Positions 16,726 to 25,796 of a stretch of DNA of 35,452 bases are shown in pieces. Within the stretch, counting starts at the first letter, position 1. The number at the start of each line of letters is the position of its first letter. Where the stretch lies: NCBI GenBank assembly GCA_016202435.1, contig JACQOR010000030.1, forward strand, positions 1 to 35,452, written 5' to 3'. Under the pieces are notes generated by a model, which saw nothing but the letters and a program-made list of their open reading frames with translations, was not told where the DNA came from and did no database searches. The stretch comes from Chloroflexota bacterium. Lineage in GTDB: Bacteria; Chloroflexota; UBA6077; SHYK01. Made by a program: the position numbers and the translations under genes.

Positions 16726-18186
16726 CTGGCTCAGCGTCGGCGCAGTGAGTATGCGACCCGCGATCTGACCCAGGGCAGCATCCCCAGGAACCTCTGGTTC
16801 CTGGGGTGGCCGCAGATCGTCTCGGGCGCCGCGAACGCCGTCGACCAAATGGCGGACCTCCTGTGGGCCGGCTTCCTGGGCTCGGCCCAGGTCGCCAGCA
16901 TCGGCGTCGGGCAGACCTGGGTCCAGTTCTTCAACACCGCGCGCGGGGGACTCGACACGTCCGCCCGAGCCATGGTCTCGCGCGCCGTGGGCGCGGACGA
17001 CATTCCCCAAGCCAACCACATCGTCCGCCAGGCGGTGGTCGTCAATACGACCGTGGCCGTCGTCGTCATGGGTTTGGGCATCCTGCTGACTGACTGGCTG
17101 CTGTACATCATCGGCGTATCCGAGGCGCTGACCGAGGAAGGGTCCAACTACCAGAAATGGCGGTTCATGGGCTTTTTCTTCTTTTCGATGAACACGCTGG
17201 GCGGCAACCTGCTGCAGGCCGGGGGTGACAGCCTTACGCCTATGAAGGCGAACATGATCACGCGCGGACTGCACCTGATCTTGAGCCCGGTGCTCGTGTT
17301 CGGCTGGCTGGGCGTGCCGGCGGTTGGGGTGGCGGGGACGGCGATCGCGACGGGCATCGCGCAAGCGGTGGGCATGACCATGAACTTCCGGGCCCTGGCC
17401 ATCGGGACCTCGAAGCTCCGCCTCACCCTCAAGGACTGGAGCTTCGATTGGCCGGTGATCGCTCAGCAGGTCCGGATCGGGACGCCGGCCGCGATCACCG
17501 GCGCCGAGCGCTCATTCGCGCAGGTGATCCTGGTGGGACTCGCGGGACCGTTCGGTCAAACCGGACTTGCGGTCTATTCGATCACCCAGCGCATCCAGAC
17601 GTTCGGCGGCTTCGGGTCGCAAGGGATCTCCATGGCGGGTGGGGTCCTGGTTGGCCAGAATCTCGGCGCCCGGGAGCCCGGGCGAGCGAAGAGGACCGTG
17701 TGGTGGGCGCTGGCGTTCGTGTTTGGGGTCCAGCTGGTCATCTGCACCGCGATGTTCGTTTTCCCGGAGCAGGTGCTGTACGCGTTCAGTCGGGAGCGCG
17801 CCGTGATCGAGATGGGGATCCCGTGGCTACGCATCGAGGCGTTTGGCTACATGTTGTTCGCCACGGGAAATACCCTGGGCCAGTGCCTGAACACGGCGGG
17901 TGAGACCGTGGCGCCGATGTGGGCCAGCCTGGGCACGTTGTGGGGCGTGCAACAGCCGATTGCGATCCTGCTGACGGGTTCCGCCCTGACCTGGGAGATC
18001 TTCGGTCAGTCGGTCGCCATTCCCAGCTTCTGGAACGTCGGCGTTCTGGGAATCCCCATCGCGATCGTGACGGCATCGTTCGTTCGCCTGGCGATCCTGT
18101 TCGGGTATTTCCAGTGGGGACCGTGGTGGAAGAAGGAGGTGCTGGTCCGGTCCAGAGACGGCGGCCGGGTGGCCGCGGCGCACTAA
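16726..18186 (+). CDS. MATE family efflux transporter (copy 1)
   Basis: In-frame from CTG 16726 reads LAQRRRSEYATRDLTQGSIPRNLWFLGWPQIVSGAANAVDQMADLLWAGFLG..., collinear with copy 2, which starts GTG. ORF track starts only at 16849. Confidence 0.88.
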   Translation: MAQRRRSEYATRDLTQGSIPRNLWFLGWPQIVSGAANAVDQMADLLWAGFLGSAQVASIGVGQTWVQFFNTARGGLDTSARAMVSRAVGADDIPQANHIVRQAVVVNTTVAVVVMGLGILLTDWLLYIIGVSEALTEEGSNYQKWRFMGFFFFSMNTLGGNLLQAGGDSLTPMKANMITRGLHLILSPVLVFGWLGVPAVGVAGTAIATGIAQAVGMTMNFRALAIGTSKLRLTLKDWSFDWPVIAQQVRIGTPAAITGAERSFAQVILVGLAGPFGQTGLAVYSITQRIQTFGGFGSQGISMAGGVLVGQNLGAREPGRAKRTVWWALAFVFGVQLVICTAMFVFPEQVLYAFSRERAVIEMGIPWLRIEAFGYMLFATGNTLGQCLNTAGETVAPMWASLGTLWGVQQPIAILLTGSALTWEIFGQSVAIPSFWNVGVLGIPIAIVTASFVRLAILFGYFQWGPWWKKEVLVRSRDGGRVAAAH

Positions 18187-18252
18187 ACTGGTGGCGCTCG
18201 GCGGCACGCGGGAAATCGAGCGGTGCCTATGAAGCGAGGGCGAGGTTAAAGA

Positions 18253-19704
18253 GTGGCTCAGCGTCGGCGCAGCGAGTACGCGACCCGGGATCTGACCCAG
18301 GGCAGCATCCCTAAGAACCTGTGGTTCCTCGGCTGGCCGCAGATCGTATCGGGCGCGGCGCACGCGATTGACCTGGCGGCGGACCTGTTCTGGGCGGGCT
18401 TCCTCGGCTCGCGCTCAGTGGCCGCCGTGGGCGTGGCGCAGAGCTGGGTCCAGTTCTTCAATACCGCCCGGATGGGGCTGGACACTTCCGCCCGCGCCAT
18501 GGTCTCCCGGGCCGTGGGGGCCGACGACCTGCCGCTGGCCAACCACATCGCGCGCCAGGCCGTGTTCATCAACGTGACGGTCTCGGTCATCGTCATGGGC
18601 TTCGGGGTGCTCCTGAGCGACTGGCTCCTCCGCATCCTGGGGGTGACCCAGGCGGTGGTGGACGATGGGACCGCCTATCAGCAATGGCGCTTCCTGGGCT
18701 TTTTCTGGTTCGCGATGAACCAGCTGGGCGGCAATCTGCTGCAGGCGGGCGGTGACAGCCTCACGCCGATGAAGGCCCAGCTGGTGACGCGCGGACTGCA
18801 CCTCGTCCTGAGTCCGATTCTCGTGTTCGGGTGGCTGGGCCTGCCGGCCCTGGGCGTATCGGGCACCGCCATTGCCACCAGCATCGCGCAGATCGTCGGC
18901 ACCTACATGAACTTCCAGGCGCTCTATCTCGGGACCTCCAAGCTCCACCTGACCCTGGAGAACTTCACCATCGACTGGCCGGTGGTCATTCAGCAGATCA
19001 AGATCGGGACGCCGGCCGCGATCGCCGGCGCCGAGCGCTCGGCCGCGCAGGTCATCCTGGTAGGGCTCGCCGCTCCCTTCGGCGCGACGGGACTCGCCGT
19101 GTACTCGATTACGCAACGGATCCAGATGTTTGGCGGCTTCGGGTCGCAGGGGCTCGCCATGGCCGGCGGAGTCATCGTCGGCCAGAGCCTTGGGGCCGGA
19201 CAGCCGGCGCGAGCGAAGGCGACCATCTGGTGGGCGCTGGCGCTGGTCGCAGGGGTGCAAATGGTGATCTGCAGCCTCATGTTCCTGTTCCCGGACGCGG
19301 TCATCTTCCTGTTCAGCCGGGAGGCCGACGTGATCGAGATGGGGATCCCGTGGTTACGCATCGAGGCGTTCGGCTACATGCTGTTCGCGGCGGGGAATAC
19401 GCTGGCCCAGTGCCTCAATACCGCCGGAGAGACGATGGTGCCGATGTGGTCCACGCTCGGGACGCTCTGGGGAGTGCAACAGCCGGTGGCTATCTTGCTG
19501 ACGGGATCCGCCGTCACCTGGGACGTGGCCGGCCAATCGTTCGCCATCCCCGGCCTGTGGAACATCGGCATCCTGGGCACCCCGATCGCGATCATGGTCG
19601 CGGCCGGCATGCGGCTGGGGATCCTGTTCGGGTACTTCCTGTGGGGCCCGTGGTGGAAGAAGGAAGTGCTGGTGCGCCCGGCCGCGTACGTCGGGGCGCA
19701 CTAG
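18253..19704 (+). CDS. MATE family efflux transporter (copy 2)
   Basis: MAQRRRSEYATRDLTQGSIPKNLWFLGWPQIVSGAAHAIDLAADLFWAGFLGS...; highly similar to copy 1 along the full length. Confidence 0.92.
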   Translation: MAQRRRSEYATRDLTQGSIPKNLWFLGWPQIVSGAAHAIDLAADLFWAGFLGSRSVAAVGVAQSWVQFFNTARMGLDTSARAMVSRAVGADDLPLANHIARQAVFINVTVSVIVMGFGVLLSDWLLRILGVTQAVVDDGTAYQQWRFLGFFWFAMNQLGGNLLQAGGDSLTPMKAQLVTRGLHLVLSPILVFGWLGLPALGVSGTAIATSIAQIVGTYMNFQALYLGTSKLHLTLENFTIDWPVVIQQIKIGTPAAIAGAERSAAQVILVGLAAPFGATGLAVYSITQRIQMFGGFGSQGLAMAGGVIVGQSLGAGQPARAKATIWWALALVAGVQMVICSLMFLFPDAVIFLFSREADVIEMGIPWLRIEAFGYMLFAAGNTLAQCLNTAGETMVPMWSTLGTLWGVQQPVAILLTGSAVTWDVAGQSFAIPGLWNIGILGTPIAIMVAAGMRLGILFGYFLWGPWWKKEVLVRPAAYVGAH

Positions 19705-19767
19705 TTCCGGCTGAATCGGCGAGCGCGCGGATGTGGCAGACTACCGGCCCGAAACGAATCGGCCGTT

Positions 19768-20775
19768 GTGGAAAAAGGACCGACCAATCCGGTGACTGAA
19801 ACCTTGTCTGGCGATAGCGCGCTGTGGCGCGCGATGTACCGCGCCATGCTGCGAATACGCCGATTTGAAGAGGCCATCGGCGATTGCGTGGAATCCGGCG
19901 AGATCATCGGGCCGGCGCACCTCTACATCGGGGAGGAAGCCGTCGCCACCGGCGTCTGCCTCGCGCTGCGCCGCGATGACTTCATCTTCGGAGCGCACCG
20001 TTCCCACGGCCACTACCTGGCCAAGGGCGGCGACATGGCGGCCCTGGCCGCGGAGATTTTCGGCAAAGCGACGGGTTGCTCCGAAGGCAGAGGCGGCTCG
20101 ATGCACATCATCGCCAGAGACGTGGGCTTGCTGGGCACTTCGGCGCTCGTAGGCGGCGGGTTCGGGCCGGGTGTCGGCACCGCCCTGGCGAGCCGCCTCC
20201 AGGGCCGGGACCGAGTCACCGCGATCTTTTTTGGCGACGGCGCCACCGAAGAGGGCATCTTCTTTGAGGCGCTCAATTTCGCGGCGCTCCATCACCTCCC
20301 GGTGATCTTCGTGTGTGAGAACAACGGGTATTCGAGTCACCTTCGGATCCAAGAACGCCAGCCCATCGACACGCTCTACGAGCACGCGGCGGTCTACCGA
20401 ATTCCTTCTATCCGGGTGGATGGCAACGACGTGCGCGCCGTTCATCAGACCGGCCTCGAGGCGGTGGACCGGGCCCGAAAAGACCAGGGACCCACGTTCA
20501 TCGAGGCGATGACCTACCGGTGGCGCGGGCACGTCGGCCCCAAGCTCGACCTGGATGTGGGTCTGCGAACGCGCGAAGAGCTGGACTCGTGGATCGCCCG
20601 CTGCCCCATCGAGAACCTCGCCAACTTCATGGACGAAGTCGGAGCCTGGAACCCGGGCGAGCGGCAGGCCATCGACCGCGAGGTCGCCCAGGAGGTCGCG
20701 ACGGCAATCGGTTTCGCCAGACAGAGTCCGCGACCCGACCCTTCAGAGCTGCTCTGGCATGTCTATCAAGACTGA
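19768..20775 (+). CDS. 2-oxoacid (pyruvate/acetoin-type) dehydrogenase E1 alpha subunit, ThDP-dependent
   Basis: RIRRFEEAIGDCVESGEIIGPAHLYIGEEAVATGVCLAL, GRGGSMHI, FFGDGATEEGIFFEALNFAALHHLPVIFVCENNGYS, EAMTYRWRGHVGP. Confidence 0.93.
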   Translation: MEKGPTNPVTETLSGDSALWRAMYRAMLRIRRFEEAIGDCVESGEIIGPAHLYIGEEAVATGVCLALRRDDFIFGAHRSHGHYLAKGGDMAALAAEIFGKATGCSEGRGGSMHIIARDVGLLGTSALVGGGFGPGVGTALASRLQGRDRVTAIFFGDGATEEGIFFEALNFAALHHLPVIFVCENNGYSSHLRIQERQPIDTLYEHAAVYRIPSIRVDGNDVRAVHQTGLEAVDRARKDQGPTFIEAMTYRWRGHVGPKLDLDVGLRTREELDSWIARCPIENLANFMDEVGAWNPGERQAIDREVAQEVATAIGFARQSPRPDPSELLWHVYQD

Positions 20776-21796
20776 AGCGCGCAAAACCGGGCAACCGCTC
20801 GTGGGGCCCCCAGCGGGGGACCGCGCCCTGGACTACGGGTCTGCGCTCAACGAGGCATTCCTGCAGCTCATGGAGCGCGATCCCACGATGGTCCTCATCG
20901 GGCAGGGACTCTACAGCCCCTGGTACGTGGGGAACAGCATGGTGAAGCTGGAGGAGCGCTTCGGCAAGGAGCGCGTGATCGACTGTCCGGTGTCTGAAAG
21001 CGCGATGACCGGAGTCGCAATCGGCCTGGCGCTCGCCGGAGTGCGCGCGGTGATGGTGCACCCACGCATGGATTTCATGGTGTACGCGACGGATCCCATC
21101 TTCAACCAGGCGGCCAAGGCGCACTACATGTTTGCCGGCCAGGTCAACGTACCCGTGGTGATTCGGGGCATCATCAACCGCGGCAACGAGCAAGCTGCCC
21201 AGCACGCGCAGGCGCTGCAGTCGATCTACATGCATCAGCCGGGCCTGAAGGTCGTCATGCCCGCCACCCCGTACGATGCCAAGGGCCTGCTGATTGCGAG
21301 CGTACGGGACGACAATCCGGTCATCTTCATCGACGACCGCTGGCTCTATTCTCAGGTGGCGCCGGTTCCTGAGGATTTCTACGTGGTACCGCTGGGGAAG
21401 GGCGCGGTGCTGCGGCCGGGGAGCGACGTCACCGTCGTCGCCACGTCCTACATGACCGTCGAGGCGCTGAGCGCCGCCGAACAGCTCGCCGGCTCCGGCG
21501 TCAGCGTGGAGGTCATTGATCCGCGAACGCTGAAGCCGCTGGACGAGGAGCTGATCTACTCCTCCGTCGAGAAGACCGGCCGGCTGGTGGTGGCCGACGC
21601 CGCCTTTCCCACGTGTGGGGCGGCCTCGGAGATCGCCGCGCTGGCGGCCGAGCACGCCTTTTCCAGTCTGAAAGCCCCGATCCAGCGAGTGACGCTGCCG
21701 GACGCTCCCGCCCCGTGCAGCACCTCACTCGAAGAGGTCTATTTCCCGAAGGCTGAGAACATCGTTCTTGCCATTCAGCGGACTCTCAAGCCCTGA
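20759..21796 (+). CDS. 2-oxoacid dehydrogenase E1 beta subunit
   Basis: ATG 20759 overlaps the alpha stop; ALNEAFLQLMERDPTMVLIGQG, DCPVSESAMTGVAIGLAL, VEVIDPRTLKPLDEELI. The ORF track begins wrongly at 20555. Confidence 0.93.
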   Translation: MSIKTEARKTGQPLVGPPAGDRALDYGSALNEAFLQLMERDPTMVLIGQGLYSPWYVGNSMVKLEERFGKERVIDCPVSESAMTGVAIGLALAGVRAVMVHPRMDFMVYATDPIFNQAAKAHYMFAGQVNVPVVIRGIINRGNEQAAQHAQALQSIYMHQPGLKVVMPATPYDAKGLLIASVRDDNPVIFIDDRWLYSQVAPVPEDFYVVPLGKGAVLRPGSDVTVVATSYMTVEALSAAEQLAGSGVSVEVIDPRTLKPLDEELIYSSVEKTGRLVVADAAFPTCGAASEIAALAAEHAFSSLKAPIQRVTLPDAPAPCSTSLEEVYFPKAENIVLAIQRTLKP

Positions 21797-21893
21797 AATC
21801 GGTTCCAAACGTGCTGGTCTTCGTGCCGCCTCCGGTAGATCGCCCGGGGAGCGCATGGTAGACTAGGCATCCCCCTAGGGAATCAAGGCCTGC

Positions 21894-23384
21894 GTGGATA
21901 CCATACCTCCCCACCCCCCAACTGAAGACCCTGCGTCGGGAAGCGCCCTCCCCCTCTCACCATGGGTGCTAGGCGCTCTGATCGCCCTAGGCGTCGTAGC
22001 GATCGGGATCTCCTGCACTGGTGCCCCGGTGTCGCTCGGCACTGTCACCGGCCCTGGAATCCCGGTCCCCGGCCCGGGAGTGACGCTGGTGGGCGGCCCC
22101 GTGAGCATCGAAACCGTCCCCGCGGGCGCGACCGTGGTCCTCGATGACAAGCCGCTCGGCGCAACCCCGCTCTCGATTCCGTCGCTCCCCGCGGGCACGC
22201 ACCGCCTCAGGCTCACGGCCGCGAACTACTTCGACTGGGACGGCGAAGTCGAAGTGCCGCCGGGAGCGCCGTTGGCGCAGCGCATTTTGCTGCCCCCAAA
22301 GCCGGGCGAGATCGAGGTCAAGAGCCTGGTCAGCGGCGCGCGGATCTGGCTCGACGGCGCCGATGTTGGCCCGGCGCCGGTGGGCGCCATGGTGGAGGCC
22401 GGCGAGCGGACGATTCGCGTCGAGGCCGAAGGCTACGACGGGTGGGAGGTGCGGCTAGCGCTGCAGCCAAATGAGCGCCGAGCCCTGTACGTGGTGCCGA
22501 GCGGACCCAGCCTGAACCTGGTCCACGAAGACCCGTCAGCCGGCGTCGCGGTGACGATCGACAACCAGAAGGACGCACGGCCTCAGACCGGCCTCAACGC
22601 TGCCGACGTGGTGTACGAGGCCCTCGTCGAGGGCGGCATCACCCGGTACCTGGCGCTCTTCCTGACGCGACCGGCGGACGTCATCGGTCCGGTGCGCTCA
22701 GCCCGGCACTACTTCGTGAATTGGGCCGCCGAGTACCGCGCTCCCCTGATGCACATTGGAGCGAGTCCCCAGGGCTACGGGGCCCTGGCCGCCACTAGGC
22801 TCCCGCACGTGGATAGCCGTGCCTTCTACCGCACCCGGCGGCCCGCGCCCCACAATGCCTACACGAGCACGGCTGCCGTGCAGTCAGAGCTGCGCACGCG
22901 GGACGCCAGCAGCTTTGGCGGCCTGCGCTTTGGGAATCCGGAGCCCACGGACCTCGCGGCGACGGGGTTGCGTCTGTCTTACGGGGCACGCGACTACAAC
23001 GTCGGCTGGGCGTACGACACGGGAAAAGGCGTTTACGAACGGTCGATCAACGGCGAAGTGGTCGTCGATGCCGATTCGGGAGAGCCGATCACCGCCACGA
23101 ACATCCTAGTGCTCTGGATGGACTCCTGGCCCCTAGAGGATGACGAGGCCGGGCGACTCGATTTCCGCCAGACCGGCGGTGGCCAACTCCTGGCACTCAG
23201 GCACGGTTTCGCCACTGACGGTCGCTGGTTGCGGGGCTCACTCCGCAACGTTACCGAGTATCGTGACCAACAGGGTCAACCCCTGCTGCTCACCCCGGGA
23301 AACACGTGGATTCAGGTGATCCCATCCGGGACCCGCGTGGACCTGTTCGGCGGCGACGACCACGCCGGGGGAGGGACAAGTTGA
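21894..23384 (+). CDS. N-terminally anchored protein with PEGA-like repeats and a DUF3048 (YerB-like) domain
   Basis: PEGA-like VSIETVPAGATVVLDDKPLGATPLSIPSLPAGTHRLRLTA; DUF3048-like VTIDNQKDARPQTGLNAADVVYEALVEGGITRYLALFL..IGPVRSARHYFVNWAAEY; GTG start. Confidence 0.87.
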   Translation: MDTIPPHPPTEDPASGSALPLSPWVLGALIALGVVAIGISCTGAPVSLGTVTGPGIPVPGPGVTLVGGPVSIETVPAGATVVLDDKPLGATPLSIPSLPAGTHRLRLTAANYFDWDGEVEVPPGAPLAQRILLPPKPGEIEVKSLVSGARIWLDGADVGPAPVGAMVEAGERTIRVEAEGYDGWEVRLALQPNERRALYVVPSGPSLNLVHEDPSAGVAVTIDNQKDARPQTGLNAADVVYEALVEGGITRYLALFLTRPADVIGPVRSARHYFVNWAAEYRAPLMHIGASPQGYGALAATRLPHVDSRAFYRTRRPAPHNAYTSTAAVQSELRTRDASSFGGLRFGNPEPTDLAATGLRLSYGARDYNVGWAYDTGKGVYERSINGEVVVDADSGEPITATNILVLWMDSWPLEDDEAGRLDFRQTGGGQLLALRHGFATDGRWLRGSLRNVTEYRDQQGQPLLLTPGNTWIQVIPSGTRVDLFGGDDHAGGGTS

Positions 23385-23486
23385 TGATGAATCTTGGGTT
23401 GAAAACGCCGAATTCGTTCGTTGTTCGGTGCCTGGGGATGCTCTATACTGCCGCGAGTCGCGGGCAGCGACGCGAGGTGGTGGCCG

Positions 23487-24095
23487 ATGTTTAAGAGGAA
23501 CGACGAGTCCGAATGGGCTCGTTTCTCCAAGGCCTTTCCCCAAGCCAAAGAGGAGAAGAAAGAGAGCGGCGAATCGGCAGCGAGCGCCGTCGTCTCGACT
23601 GAACGTGCGACTGAACGTGCTCCGCAGAGCGCCAACGGCGAAGACCGAGCCGCCGCGGCTCCAGTGCCGGCTGCCCAGCGCATTTTTGAAACGAGCCTGG
23701 CGGTGAACCGGCCGGCGGCGGTCCCTGTCCCGACGCAGGTCTTCTCGGAAGAGGTGGAAAGCACGATTGGCCCCACCACCTTCGTGGACGGCAAGTTCCG
23801 CTCTGAGAACGGCGTCCGGATCCACGGGTCGGCGCAGGGCGAGATCGAGAGCGCCAAGGCCGTGTACATCGAGGAGACTGCCAAGGTTTCGGCCAAGGTC
23901 ACCGCCGCCTGCATCATCGTCGCGGGCGAAGTGAACGGCGAGCTCCACTGCTCCGGACGAGTCGAGATTCGGCCATCAGGGCGAGTCACGGGCACGATCA
24001 ACGCCGCGACTCTCATCATGCAGGAGGGGGCTTTCTTCGACGGCAACCTCAAGATGAAGACGGCCGCGGGCGCGGAGAGCACCAGCTCCAACTAG
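23487..24095 (+). CDS. Bactofilin family polymer-forming protein
   Basis: TTFVDGKFRSENGVRIHGSAQGEIESAKAVYIEETAKVSAKVTAACIIVAGEVNGELHCSGRVEIRPSGRVTGTINAATLIMQEGAFFDGNLKM. Confidence 0.92.
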   Translation: MFKRNDESEWARFSKAFPQAKEEKKESGESAASAVVSTERATERAPQSANGEDRAAAAPVPAAQRIFETSLAVNRPAAVPVPTQVFSEEVESTIGPTTFVDGKFRSENGVRIHGSAQGEIESAKAVYIEETAKVSAKVTAACIIVAGEVNGELHCSGRVEIRPSGRVTGTINAATLIMQEGAFFDGNLKMKTAAGAESTSSN

Positions 24096-24214
24096 CGCTT
24101 GCCCGGTTTGCCGTTCGGCTTCCGGGTGCCGCTCTCAGGAGCCCATGACGTATTCCCGGTTGCCGTCGCTCCTTGGTGTGAAGGCAAAACCCACGCGCCG
24201 AACGGGGCGGGAGG

Positions 24215-25216
24215 CTGGACATCCTCTACCTGATTGGTGGGCGGGACGACTTCCGCCGCGGAGAGCTCGTCGATCAGCTAAGGGCGCGCATGCGCCAGCT
24301 GCCGGCGGGCGAGCACAACATCACCGAGATGGACTCGAGCAGCTCGGTGGAGCAGGTGATCACGGCGTGCAACACCACGCCGTTCCTGTGCGAGAAGCGA
24401 ATGGTTATCGCGCACGGGCTTCTTTCACAGGCTCGGCGGGGTTCGAACGCGGCACAGACAACGCTGGCACAGATCGCTGAGTACCTGCCAGCCCTTCCCG
24501 AGGAGACGCATCTCGTCCTGGTGGAGGAGGATGGCGCCACGCTGGAGTCCCTGGCCTCGGTGCGTAGCGACACGTTTCGTCGCTCATTCCCCAGGCTGCG
24601 ACCCCACGAGCTTCCAGGATGGATCAACGACCGCGCCCGCGCCCTCAACGTTCGAGTGAGTCCGGAGGCCGCCCGGGCGCTAAGCGAGATGGCTGGCGGC
24701 GACTTGCGGCTGCTGGAGAAGGAAATCGCCAAGCTGGCGACGCACGCGGACATTGGCGGAACGATCGGCATCGAGGACGTCCGGGATCTCGTGCACGCCG
24801 CTTCGCCGGACATATTCGCCTGGCACGATGCGATCGCGGAGTCGCGGGCCGGCCCGGCCCTGGCAGCCACGCAGCGGTTCCTGGATGAGGGCGCCGACCC
24901 CGCCGAGCTTTTCGCACAGGTGGTCGCGCTCGTACGTCGCTTGTTCGTGGTGAGCGAGCTGCTCGCGGAGCGTCGCTCGGTGGCCCGGGACGGACCGGGC
25001 TTCGGTCTCAGCTCGAGCAGCTTCGTTCAGGACAAGCTGCGGGGCCAGGTCATGCGGCTGCCCCCCGGCCATCTGGAGCGTGCTTATCGCACCTTGCACG
25101 CGGCGGACCTCGCCATCAAGGCGGGCCGGCTCGACGGCGAGCTAGCGCTGGAGCTGGTGGTTGCCGAGCTGACCGGCGCGGAGCCGGTGAAGGTCCCCGC
25201 ATTAGAAGGATTCTAG
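24215..25216 (+). CDS. holA: DNA polymerase III subunit delta
   Basis: LDILYLIGGRDDFRRGELVDQLRARM (in-frame extension upstream of the ORF-track start, probable CTG start) ... LPGWINDRARALNVRVSPEAARALSEMAGGDLRLLEKEIAKLATHA ... DIFAWHDAIAE. Confidence 0.88.
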   Translation: MDILYLIGGRDDFRRGELVDQLRARMRQLPAGEHNITEMDSSSSVEQVITACNTTPFLCEKRMVIAHGLLSQARRGSNAAQTTLAQIAEYLPALPEETHLVLVEEDGATLESLASVRSDTFRRSFPRLRPHELPGWINDRARALNVRVSPEAARALSEMAGGDLRLLEKEIAKLATHADIGGTIGIEDVRDLVHAASPDIFAWHDAIAESRAGPALAATQRFLDEGADPAELFAQVVALVRRLFVVSELLAERRSVARDGPGFGLSSSSFVQDKLRGQVMRLPPGHLERAYRTLHAADLAIKAGRLDGELALELVVAELTGAEPVKVPALEGF

Positions 25217-25717
25217 GTGCCTCTCCAATGCATGACCCTGCAGACCTCGGCTGGACCTTTGCGCGTCGCCTATCGCGACGGAGCAGTCTGCCTCGCGCTT
25301 CTCGACGCCGGCGAGGAGACGTTTCTCAGTGAGTGTCGGCGTCGGCTGGGAGAAGAACCGCGGTTCGAGGATAGCTTCTCGCTTCGCCAGCTCCTCGAAG
25401 TCCGGCTGGGCTCCGACACGGCGGTTCCATTCGATCTCAGTGCGTGCACTGATTTTCAGCGTAAGACGCTGGAGGCGGTGGCCTCGATTCCCCGGGGTGA
25501 GGTGCGCACCTACGCGGAGGTCGCGGCGTTGATCGGTCGACCCGGCGCCGCTCGCGCGGTGGGCGAGGTGATGCGCACGAACCCGATTCCAGTACTCATC
25601 CCGTGCCACCGGGTCGTTCGCAGCGGCGGCAGGCTGGGGAACTACTCTCCACGACCGGAGCTGAAGCGTCAGTTCCTCATCGAAGAAGGCGCCATTCGTG
25701 GGCAGGCCCGGACCTGA
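25217..25717 (+). CDS. ogt: Methylated-DNA--protein-cysteine methyltransferase
   Basis: DFQRKTLEAVASIPRGEVRTYAEVAALIGRPGAARAVGEVMRTNPIPVLIPCHRVVRSGGRLGNYS (PCHRV active site); abuts the holA stop. Confidence 0.93.
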   Translation: MPLQCMTLQTSAGPLRVAYRDGAVCLALLDAGEETFLSECRRRLGEEPRFEDSFSLRQLLEVRLGSDTAVPFDLSACTDFQRKTLEAVASIPRGEVRTYAEVAALIGRPGAARAVGEVMRTNPIPVLIPCHRVVRSGGRLGNYSPRPELKRQFLIEEGAIRGQART

Positions 25718-25796
25718 TAGCCGAGTGAGGCGGGCGGGAGCACAAGGCCCCAGCCGCGGAGCAGGATCATGCGCTCACGCCATCTAAAATAGGCTC

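Noticed and set aside
19741-20532. Long - strand ORF (263 aa)
   Set aside because: Antisense to the E1 alpha gene; shadow ORF without domain-like sequence.
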